This document shows, in pieces, positions 1-7,062 of a stretch of DNA of 10,925 nucleotides; the stretch's first letter is position 1; every line of letters begins with the position of its first letter. The DNA lies in NCBI GenBank assembly GCA_002314195.1, contig DCCQ01000069.1:1-10925 (forward strand). Reading direction: 5' to 3'. A program made the translations under genes and the position numbers. The notes beneath the pieces are model-generated. The model was not told where the DNA came from. It saw nothing but the letters and a program-made list of their open reading frames with translations, and searched no databases. The stretch is from Bacteroidales bacterium UBA1077. GTDB taxonomy: Bacteria; Bacteroidota; Bacteroidia; Bacteroidales; UBA932.

Positions 1-16
1 GTTTAATTATTTACGT

Positions 17-2203
17 ATGAAATTAACCTTAATGATATCCATAGCAGCCTTGTCTGCGTCATGTTTTGTTTGTGGAGGCTGCTCAAAGGGCAACGAATGG
101 GAACCTCAGTATAAAGTTCAGGAGGGAGTCTACATAAGCGGAAGCGCCACAAAATTCTCCAGCGAGACATCTTACGGCAGACTTTCAGAGTTCGGTGGGG
201 ACGGCCTTTCTGACATATCCACCTGGATCAGTTCCGAGGGCGGATTCTCAATCTCGGTTGTGGGCAAGGACAACCAGCCTGTCTCATTCGGCGGCAAACT
301 TGTGGGACATAGGGGATCCTCCGATGTCTGGAGGCTCGGCAAGGGGGCGCAAGCCATGTCCGTAGAGAAGGATGGGTTCTACAGAGTTGTCTACAGCGAA
401 GGAGGTATGCTTTCCGTCATCCCGTACGAGTTCTCGATCACAGCCGGATCAGCTCTCACAGAATCGGGAGAAAAGGAAATACGTTTTATGAATCCCCGGT
501 ACGACAATGTGAACCATACTGTGACGTGGCGGAGTTCCAAATCCGCGGTGACTCTTCTGCCAGGAGAATACGTGTTCTGCTACACGCCTGGCGGGTCTCA
601 GAATGTCGCGGTTACGGAGTCTTCCTATGAACCGCTTTCCACCGAACTCACAGGGAAGGTTCAGGACGTGCTTTCAAACTCCTATTCCGAACTTGTTGTG
701 GGTGGCGACACAAAGTTGAGAATCAGCGAGAAAGGTCCTTACGTGATAACGGTATACTACGATGTCAGAGCACGGAGATTCTATGCGGCTGCCAATGCTA
801 TTCTCAGGCTTCCGGATCAGTTGGGGGATCACTGCATTTTGCAACAGTACAGCGATGTCAACATTTGGGGATGGGCCGCCGGTTCCTCAAATGTCAGGGT
901 ATCAGTCTCCTGGAGCGATGACGAGTATGAGGCCATGGCTGGCGAAGACGGCAGTTGGATGGTTTCGATTAAGACCCAGGAGGGAGGCTATGATCCGCAG
1001 ACCATAACTGTTTCCGATGACTACGACACAATCACATTACATGATGTCCTCATCGGTGAGGTATGGCTTGCCGGAGGGCAATCCAATATGGAACTTCCTT
1101 TGTCTGGTTTTGATTTTGACGGCTCTACCGTTGAAGGTGGGGATGAGGCTCTTCTCTCGGCTTCAGACTGGGCCGGCAAAGTAAGGGAGGTCAAGATCCA
1201 GACAGCCGGTGCACTCAAGCCTGTAGGAACGGTTCAGGGAATATGGGAAGAGACCGATTCAGAGACCGCGAAGAAATTCACCGCTGTCGGATGGTACTTT
1301 GCGACTAAACTGAATTCCTATTTGGATGTTCCCGTCGGAATCATCTCCTGCAATAGAGGTGGCTCGGCTCTTGAAAGCTGGCTTCCAGAGGATGTTGTAC
1401 GCGGCTTCCCGGCCAACACCATTCCGTCAGGATCTCCGGAACCGCAGCTTAATCCAGGTGGATGGTACGAGAACAACGCCCCTTATGTCCTTTATAACGG
1501 AATGCTCAGCCCGATTAGCAACTACACGGTGAAAGGCTTCCTCTGGTATCAGGGAGAGACCAACGCGTTCCTTCATCAGTACTATGCTGAAAGGCTCTCC
1601 GACATGGTAGGACTGTGGCGCGGAATATGGAATGCCGGCGACCTGCCATTCTACGAAGTTGAGTTGACTCCTCATATTTATCAGAAGGAAAACGGCACCA
1701 TCGGGGCGAGGATCAGGGAAGCCCAACACAAGGCGGAAGAGATGATCGGCAACTGTGGCATAGTCGTGACCAACGATCTGATTTATCCTGACGAGAAAGA
1801 TGCATGGCATCCAAGACGCAAAAAGGAGGTCGGCGAAAGACTGGCTTCCCTTGCCCTGAACCGTACTTACGGAATCAGCGACTGTCCTTGTGAGGGTCCG
1901 GCCTACGGTGGTTTTGAAGTGACCGGTAGCGAAGTGAAGGTGTATTTTGAGAACCTTGAGGATTGCGGAGGGCTTGCCTGCTCATCAGACACCGGACTTA
2001 CAGGGTTTGAGATTGCGGGAAGCGACAGAAAATTCTATCCTGCGACCGCGGAACTGAGTGACGGATATGTCGTGGTCCGAAGCCGCGATGTGAACGTTCC
2101 TGTGGCTGTCCGCTACTGCTTCAGGGATTTTCTTGTCGGGAATCTCACCGGGGGCAACGGATTGCCTGCCGCACCTTTCCGTTCTGACAATTGGGATTGG
2201 TAA
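17..2203 (+). CDS. Lipoprotein carbohydrate esterase, sialate O-acetylesterase (SASA) type, with extra N-terminal region
   Basis: This probably removes acetyl groups from a glycan at the cell surface or in the periplasm. The N-terminus is a lipoprotein-type signal (hydrophobic residues 4-18, candidate acylated Cys22 in CGGC; Cys16 and Cys19 are alternatives). Residues about 23-255 are an extra region with beta-rich patterns (VYISGSAT near the start, YVITVYYD near the end) recalling SusE/SusF-type modules. From about 257 the protein follows the esterase family: a small beta domain (ILRLP, ILQQ, IWGWA), then GEVWLAGGQSNME with the predicted nucleophile Ser356, WYQGETN at 510-516, and the DxxH pair Asp595/His598. 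Residues about 615-728 form a C-terminal beta domain. All catalytic landmarks are present. The start at 17 is chosen for the signal peptide; Met6 is possible. A TAA at 4-6 could end an upstream gene. The GH53 gene follows after 3 nt, so they are surely co-transcribed. Acetylated plant glycan is a likelier substrate than sialic acid here, by context only. Confidence 0.88.
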   Translation: MKLTLMISIAALSASCFVCGGCSKGNEWEPQYKVQEGVYISGSATKFSSETSYGRLSEFGGDGLSDISTWISSEGGFSISVVGKDNQPVSFGGKLVGHRGSSDVWRLGKGAQAMSVEKDGFYRVVYSEGGMLSVIPYEFSITAGSALTESGEKEIRFMNPRYDNVNHTVTWRSSKSAVTLLPGEYVFCYTPGGSQNVAVTESSYEPLSTELTGKVQDVLSNSYSELVVGGDTKLRISEKGPYVITVYYDVRARRFYAAANAILRLPDQLGDHCILQQYSDVNIWGWAAGSSNVRVSVSWSDDEYEAMAGEDGSWMVSIKTQEGGYDPQTITVSDDYDTITLHDVLIGEVWLAGGQSNMELPLSGFDFDGSTVEGGDEALLSASDWAGKVREVKIQTAGALKPVGTVQGIWEETDSETAKKFTAVGWYFATKLNSYLDVPVGIISCNRGGSALESWLPEDVVRGFPANTIPSGSPEPQLNPGGWYENNAPYVLYNGMLSPISNYTVKGFLWYQGETNAFLHQYYAERLSDMVGLWRGIWNAGDLPFYEVELTPHIYQKENGTIGARIREAQHKAEEMIGNCGIVVTNDLIYPDEKDAWHPRRKKEVGERLASLALNRTYGISDCPCEGPAYGGFEVTGSEVKVYFENLEDCGGLACSSDTGLTGFEIAGSDRKFYPATAELSDGYVVVRSRDVNVPVAVRYCFRDFLVGNLTGGNGLPAAPFRSDNWDW

Positions 2204-2206
2204 TGC

Positions 2207-3322
2207 ATGATGAATAAGATTATGAATATGAGAATACAGACACTTTTGGCGATTGTCACGCTGACCATTCTATCTTGCACAAGACAGAAGCCTGTCTCCG
2301 AACCCCCTGAGGAGAAGCCTTCTCCTGTTATTGACAGGACAGCATTCGCCAAGGGTGCGGACATAAGCTGGTCTACTGAACTCAACAGCAAAGGGTATAA
2401 GTTCCACAATGCGCAAGGGCATGAGATGGAATTGACAAGGCTCATGCGTCAAATCGGGATGAATTCAATCAGACTGCGCGTTTGGGTCAACCCTGATAAC
2501 GGGTGGAACGGAGAGGCAGATGTCATAAACAAGGCTCTCATCGCCGAGAAACTTGGTATGAGAATCATGATAGACTTCTTCTACAGCGACTCGTGGGCGG
2601 ATCCGTCACATCAGATAATTCCTCATGCCTGGGCCGACTATGACTTGGACAAGATGAAGAAAGCCGTTTATTCGCACACGGAAGAATTGCTTTCCAAGCT
2701 CAAGACGGTCGGCGTGCAGGTCGAATGGGTGCAGGTGGGAAACGAGACGACCAACGGAATGCTCTGGCCTATGGGGGAACTTGGCACGATTCCGCCTCCT
2801 GAGGGACATGAGGCGTCCTCGAATCCTCGGAATTATGCGGAACTTACAACGTCTGGATATGAGGCTGTAAAGTCTGTTTACCCGGAAGCCAAGGTGATCG
2901 TTCAGCTTGACAGGGGGGATGACGCCGTACGCTTTGACAAGGTTTTCGATTGGCTTAAGGAATATGGCGGCAAGTATGATCTGATAGGGATGTCTTTTTA
3001 TCCTAAATACTCTCCTCCGTTCTCTCAGGAAAGTCCGATAGAATGGAGGGAATCGACGGATGCCTGTCTTGCGAACATAAAGCGTCTCAACGAGAAATAC
3101 GGGTGCAAGGTCATTGTCTGCGAAACGGGAATGCCTTGTGATGATCCGCAGACAGCATATGAGATGCTCTCATATTTCATTAAGAACACAAAGGCGACAG
3201 GTGTGTGCGAAGGCGTTTTCTATTGGGAGCCGGCCGCTGAGAAGAGCAACACCGATTACACGTTGGGAGCATTCGAAAATGGAACTCCTACGGCCGCCCT
3301 GGATGCGTTCACGGAAAATTGA
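2207..3322 (+). CDS. GH53 endo-beta-1,4-galactanase lipoprotein
   Basis: This endo-enzyme cleaves beta-1,4-galactan, as in type I arabinogalactan side chains of pectin. The signal peptide ends in a good lipobox, ILSC, with acylated Cys24, so it should be membrane-anchored and may face outward. The GH53 barrel starts at GADISW (50-55) and shows LRVWVNP, the FFYSDSWADP stretch (usually HYSDxWADP), WVQVGNET with predicted acid/base Glu180, and CETGMP with predicted nucleophile Glu306. At 371 residues it is a complete single-domain enzyme without a binding module. Several Met codons crowd the start (Met1, Met2, Met6, Met8); Met8 at 2228 also leaves a good signal peptide, so the exact start is uncertain. 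It lies 3 nt after the esterase stop and 47 nt before the binding protein. Family assignment is firm; activity on pectic galactan is inferred from the family. Confidence 0.93.
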   Translation: MMNKIMNMRIQTLLAIVTLTILSCTRQKPVSEPPEEKPSPVIDRTAFAKGADISWSTELNSKGYKFHNAQGHEMELTRLMRQIGMNSIRLRVWVNPDNGWNGEADVINKALIAEKLGMRIMIDFFYSDSWADPSHQIIPHAWADYDLDKMKKAVYSHTEELLSKLKTVGVQVEWVQVGNETTNGMLWPMGELGTIPPPEGHEASSNPRNYAELTTSGYEAVKSVYPEAKVIVQLDRGDDAVRFDKVFDWLKEYGGKYDLIGMSFYPKYSPPFSQESPIEWRESTDACLANIKRLNEKYGCKVIVCETGMPCDDPQTAYEMLSYFIKNTKATGVCEGVFYWEPAAEKSNTDYTLGAFENGTPTAALDAFTEN

Positions 3323-3369
3323 ACATACTATTGAGACAAGACGATTAACAACATTAAAATTAATTCAAA

Positions 3370-5289
3370 ATGAAAGCAGTAAAAATTCTCATGGCAGCCA
3401 CGCTGCTGCCGTTGCTCTTTTCTTGTACTGAAAAAGAGAATGAACAACCGGAAATCCCTGACAATGGCGGCAAGGAAATATCCGTAGTCGCCGCGTGTCC
3501 GTCCGGAATGGAGAACGGCTTCAAGTGGTCTGTCGACGCCGTTGCCGGTATAGTCCCAAAGGACGGTGAGACCATAGCCTCGTCCGGGCTTTCCGCAGGG
3601 CGGATTTCGGAAGACGGCCAGAATGCCAGGTTCACATTCAAGGCGGAAGAAGGTTCATACCAATTCTTTTATCCGTACAATGCCGATTCCCGTCTGAACA
3701 AATGCAAATTCACAGTTAAAGGGAACCAACTCCAACCGAAAGTCGGGCAGACCGGAGACATATTATCTCTTATGGGGCAACAGGATATCACCCTAAGCAA
3801 AGAGACCGAAGAGTACAACGTGAAGACCAAACTTGTCGGGGCATATCTACGCATCCATGTGTTTGGCATCGACGGTGAGAACGTGAAATCTGTGACTGTC
3901 TCTTCTGAGAATGCCAAGATTGCCGGTAGTTTCATATCCGGTAAAGCCGGTGCGATTCTTAATGTCGATGGAACGGAATCGTCCGTCACGGTGACATTGG
4001 AGACCCCGTTTTCTGTTAAAAAGGAGAAGAGCGGCTCTGAGGGAATATATGTCGCCGTGCTTCCGGAAAATGAATCAATGAACACCTATAAGGTTGTTAC
4101 GGACAAGACTTCCTACACCTTGTCATCTACCGCTTCCATAAATTTGACGAACGGCAAGTTCACCGATGTTGAAATAGATCTTGGCAAAGCTTTGCCGGCA
4201 GATGTGAAGCTTCCCGAGCATCTCTATCTTATCGGAGACGCGACGGATGCGGGCTGGGATTTGAGCAAAGCGGTGGAAATGAAGCGCGAGGGAGCCGCAT
4301 ATCTGGTCGAGGCGAATCTTTACCGCAAGGGCGAGGGATTCAAGTTTATCACCGAAAAACGGTGGGGTGCGGACGAATACAGGAAGGGTGATGATGCCGG
4401 CACTTTCGTGTTGAATGAGCCAAAGGATGAGAAGTTCCAGGTGGAAAAGGATGGCAAATACAAGATCGCCCTGGATTTTCGTACAAGTCAACTGTCTCTC
4501 ACACTCCTTGAGGAGATAGTCGAAACTCTTCCTGAAATAATGTATTCCAATCCGGAAGGCACCGCGACAACGGATAAGATGAAAAAGGAATCCGATGGGA
4601 TCTATACCGCGCAAGTTTATGCGGGTTCGGGAGAAGGCAAGAATCTGTTCCGTATTTCCCAAGGGGACAACCACTGGAATTCCGGCAAGAACGAAGTCAT
4701 AGACTTCCGTGATGCGGAAACGAAAGCCGATGCCCTTACCTATGAACTTTCAGGATTGTCCGCAAACGGGAACAGTGATCCGGCTTGGGTGCTTGACACC
4801 AAGTTCGAAGAACGTTACTACGATGTCACACTTGACATGAACTTGGGAAAAATCACCGTGGAGCCTTCCGTGGGAGAATCATTCTGGCTGGTAGGGCAAT
4901 TTACCGGTTGGTCGAGCCTATGGGAACCTGACAAGAGCATTCAGTGGAAAGCGGACAAGTCATCTGACGGCAACGTGACTTGGAACGTAACAATTCCGGA
5001 CGGATCACAGGGAATGTTCAAGTTTCATGGAGACAAAGTTGTCACTGCGGTATGGGACAATGCCGCTAACGTGGATTGGATCAAGGGAGAATGGTATCAA
5101 GCTCAGGAGGAGGGTGCATTTACCTGGAATTCCGAAACTTACGGGACTACGATGAAAGTTAATTTCGGAAGGTTGGGCAACGAGAGCAACAGTCATGAGT
5201 TCACCAAATCGTGGGCGTTGTCCGAACCGGGCGATTTTACCATTGTCTTCAACACTAAAGACTTCACTCTTAAAGTCTCAAAGAAGTAA
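3370..5289 (+). CDS. SusF/SusE-like surface glycan-binding lipoprotein with fimbrillin-like N-terminal half
   Basis: This is probably a non-catalytic surface protein that holds glycan for its PUL. The signal peptide has lipobox LFSC with acylated Cys19, followed by an acidic TEKENEQPE stretch resembling Bacteroidota surface-export signals. Residues about 35-270 have the look of fimbrillin-like domains: FKWSVDAVAG, then a GSYQFFYPYN segment, then a second beta domain with KLVGAYLRIHVFG. Three SusE/SusF-type modules follow: about 281-380 (LYLIGDATDAGW), 388-497 (IMYSNPEGTATTDKM) and 505-639 (SFWLVGQFTGW). The third ends in a FTIVFNTKDFTLKVS strand pattern typical of these modules. Tryptophans are frequent in the modules and could form sugar-binding platforms. 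At 639 residues it is longer than classical SusF (about 485), the excess being the N-terminal half. It sits between GH53 and GH31 in the same block. No catalytic motif is seen. Ligand is unknown; galactan oligosaccharide is a guess from neighbours. Confidence 0.82.
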   Translation: MKAVKILMAATLLPLLFSCTEKENEQPEIPDNGGKEISVVAACPSGMENGFKWSVDAVAGIVPKDGETIASSGLSAGRISEDGQNARFTFKAEEGSYQFFYPYNADSRLNKCKFTVKGNQLQPKVGQTGDILSLMGQQDITLSKETEEYNVKTKLVGAYLRIHVFGIDGENVKSVTVSSENAKIAGSFISGKAGAILNVDGTESSVTVTLETPFSVKKEKSGSEGIYVAVLPENESMNTYKVVTDKTSYTLSSTASINLTNGKFTDVEIDLGKALPADVKLPEHLYLIGDATDAGWDLSKAVEMKREGAAYLVEANLYRKGEGFKFITEKRWGADEYRKGDDAGTFVLNEPKDEKFQVEKDGKYKIALDFRTSQLSLTLLEEIVETLPEIMYSNPEGTATTDKMKKESDGIYTAQVYAGSGEGKNLFRISQGDNHWNSGKNEVIDFRDAETKADALTYELSGLSANGNSDPAWVLDTKFEERYYDVTLDMNLGKITVEPSVGESFWLVGQFTGWSSLWEPDKSIQWKADKSSDGNVTWNVTIPDGSQGMFKFHGDKVVTAVWDNAANVDWIKGEWYQAQEEGAFTWNSETYGTTMKVNFGRLGNESNSHEFTKSWALSEPGDFTIVFNTKDFTLKVSKK

Positions 5290-5326
5290 CAGTACTTCTG
5301 ATCTTTGCATAATGAATTGACATACA

Positions 5327-6916
5327 ATGAACAAATTGAAATTAATCCTCTGCGTGCTGACATTTGGCCTTTCCATAGCCGCTTTTGCGCAGAAGCGGGA
5401 GATAGAGATCCTTCCGGGCGAAAAATGGTGGGGAGGAGCCACCGGACTCGGCGAAAGGATGCCGTTCGGCACAATAGGTGTGAACCTGCAACGGCAGAAC
5501 TTCAATTGCCAGACCACCCCTATGCTTGTCTCGAACAAGGGTCGTTACATCTGGTGCGACGAGCCGTTCAGTTTCACCATCGGAGATGGCAAAATCACTG
5601 TGGACGCTGTCAGGGGAGGCGAACTGGAATGTGTCAAGGCGGGAAGCACCTTGAAAGAAGCCTATCTTGCCGCCTCGGCAAAGCATTTGAGACCGGACGG
5701 GAAGGTGCCGCCTGAGTTGTTCTTCACCAAACCGCAGTACAACACGTGGATGGAGCTTGTAAAGAACCAGAATCAGCAGGGTGTCCTTAAATACGCCCAC
5801 GACATCATCGACAACGGTTTTCCTGCCGGCATACTGATAATCGACGATAACTGGCAGAAGGATTACGGGAACTTCGAGTTCCGTCCAGACAGATTTCCGG
5901 ATCCCAAAGCCATGGTGGACGAACTTCATTCCATGGGATTCAAGGTAATGCTTTGGATATGCCCGTACGTGTCTCCGGACGGTCAGGAATGTGTGGAACT
6001 GAAGGAAAAAGGCTACTTGATAAAGAGAAAGGGCAGCCAGATGCCGGCGAACTTGGATTGGTGGAACGGTTCAAGCGCCTGCTATGACCTGAGCAACCCG
6101 GAGGCGTACGATTATTTGAGAGATGTGCTCAGGAAAGTGCAGAGGGACTACGGCGTGGACGGCTTTAAGTTCGACGCGGGAGACCCGCAGCCATATGACG
6201 AAAATGAAGTTGATGTCTTTGATGGTAAGTCTTATGATGTGGAGCAGACTTACCTGTGGAGCAAACTGGGGTTGGATTTCCCGTACAACGAGTTCCGTGC
6301 TTCATGGAGAACGGGCGGACTGCCTTTGGTGCAGCGATTGGGGGACAGGTCATATTCCTGGGACGCGGTGGCGAGCCTTGTGCCATGCATGACAGCCTCC
6401 GGCCTGTTGGGTTACGCGTACGTCTGCCCCGACATGATCGGCTGCGGTGAAACGGTTTCCTTAGGAAATATCGGTTCCGGTGACTTCAATCAGGCACTGA
6501 TCGTCCGCTCCTGCCAGATACATTCCATGATGCCGATGATGCAGTTCTCGCTGGCCCCTTGGAGGATACTCAACAAGGAAAATCTCGAAATATGCGTCAG
6601 GTATGCCAAATGGCACGAAGAATTGGGAGAATATATCCTCTCTCAGGCGAGGAACTCCTCTGTCACGGGAGAGCCGATAGTGCGGCTTATGGAATATTCC
6701 TTCCCGGGTCAGGGCTTCGAGGAATGCACGGATCAATATATGCTCGGAGAAAAATATCTGGTCGCGCCCGTGATGTCAGCGGAGAACACCCGCGCGGTGA
6801 AACTCCCCGAAGGCAAATGGAAGGATGATCAAGGAAAAGTCTACAAAGGTGGGAAGATGTACACCATTGATGTCCCGCTTTCGCGGCTTCCTTGGTTCGT
6901 GAAGGTAGGCAAATGA
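5327..6916 (+). CDS. GH31 family glycosidase, MYORG/alpha-galactosidase-like
   Basis: This is a retaining alpha-glycosidase of clan GH-D type fold. The signal peptide is type I (residues 1-21, cleavage at AFA|Q), so it is probably periplasmic. After a short beta region (about 22-125) the barrel shows PQYNTWMEL, GFPAGILIIDDNWQ, FEFRPDRFPDPK, GFKVMLWICPYVSP, then GFKFDAGDP with predicted nucleophile Asp283. RLGDRSYSW carries predicted acid/base Asp340, and a PDMIGCG loop follows. A C-terminal beta domain has LPEGKWKDD near 490-500. The IDDNWQ and FKFDAG signatures resemble human MYORG, an alpha-galactosidase, and bacterial relatives more than classic alpha-glucosidases, so alpha-galactosidase is the best guess; other alpha-sugars remain possible. 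At 529 residues it is compact: the N-terminal beta domain is about 100 residues, shorter than in most GH31 enzymes. The start sits 37 nt after the binding protein. It is the last gene of the block. Confidence 0.87.
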   Translation: MNKLKLILCVLTFGLSIAAFAQKREIEILPGEKWWGGATGLGERMPFGTIGVNLQRQNFNCQTTPMLVSNKGRYIWCDEPFSFTIGDGKITVDAVRGGELECVKAGSTLKEAYLAASAKHLRPDGKVPPELFFTKPQYNTWMELVKNQNQQGVLKYAHDIIDNGFPAGILIIDDNWQKDYGNFEFRPDRFPDPKAMVDELHSMGFKVMLWICPYVSPDGQECVELKEKGYLIKRKGSQMPANLDWWNGSSACYDLSNPEAYDYLRDVLRKVQRDYGVDGFKFDAGDPQPYDENEVDVFDGKSYDVEQTYLWSKLGLDFPYNEFRASWRTGGLPLVQRLGDRSYSWDAVASLVPCMTASGLLGYAYVCPDMIGCGETVSLGNIGSGDFNQALIVRSCQIHSMMPMMQFSLAPWRILNKENLEICVRYAKWHEELGEYILSQARNSSVTGEPIVRLMEYSFPGQGFEECTDQYMLGEKYLVAPVMSAENTRAVKLPEGKWKDDQGKVYKGGKMYTIDVPLSRLPWFVKVGK

Positions 6917-6966
6917 CTTCACAAGCCTTGGCGGGGCGCTGACGCTCTTCCACGTAGGCTGAAGTC
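6915..6966 (+). other. Imperfect inverted repeat at the GH31 stop codon
   Basis: GACTTCA (6915-6921) plus GCCT (6925-6928) can pair with AGGC (6956-6959) plus TGAAGTC (6960-6966). This gives an 11-bp stem with one 3-nt bulge enclosing a GC-rich 27-nt loop that has further pairing potential (GCG-CTGA-CGC). It overlaps the GH31 stop codon and ends 8 nt before the terminator-like hairpin. A role in 3'-end stability of the operon mRNA is possible but inferred. Confidence 0.4.
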
Positions 6967-6974
6967 GTAATAAC

Positions 6975-7008
6975 CACTCCTACAGTTCATGGAAAAACTG
7001 TAGGAGTG
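6975..7008 (+). terminator. Hairpin terminator after GH31
   Basis: The sequence CACTCCTACAGTT (6975-6987) is followed by an 8-nt loop and its perfect reverse complement AACTGTAGGAGTG (6996-7008), a 13-bp uninterrupted stem. It lies 59 nt after the GH31 stop and 54 nt before the GH3 start, so it fits the end of the four-gene block. There is no strong U-run after it on either strand (AAATTATTG on +), so it may act as an intrinsic terminator of weak type or as an mRNA-stabilising end. Confidence 0.65.
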
Positions 7009-7062
7009 AAATTATTGAAATGTAATTTGTTGTTATGGATAATATACTTTATTTAGTGAAAA

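Noticed and set aside
5299..5306. GATCTTTG as a -7 box upstream of GH31
   Set aside because: It is one mismatch from TAnnTTTG but has no -33 TTTG at the right distance, and the 37-nt gap fits co-transcription with the upstream gene.
5342..5929. Minus-strand open frame of 195 codons opposite the GH31 gene
   Set aside because: The plus strand carries an unmistakable GH31 coding sequence; the antisense translation has no family features.
7026..7052. Possible Bacteroides-type promoter for GH3 (TTTG at 7026-7029, TACTTTAT at 7045-7052)
   Set aside because: The -7 box matches the TAnnTTTG consensus only partly and the spacer of 15 nt is shorter than the usual 19-21. A promoter probably exists here, but these bases do not prove it.
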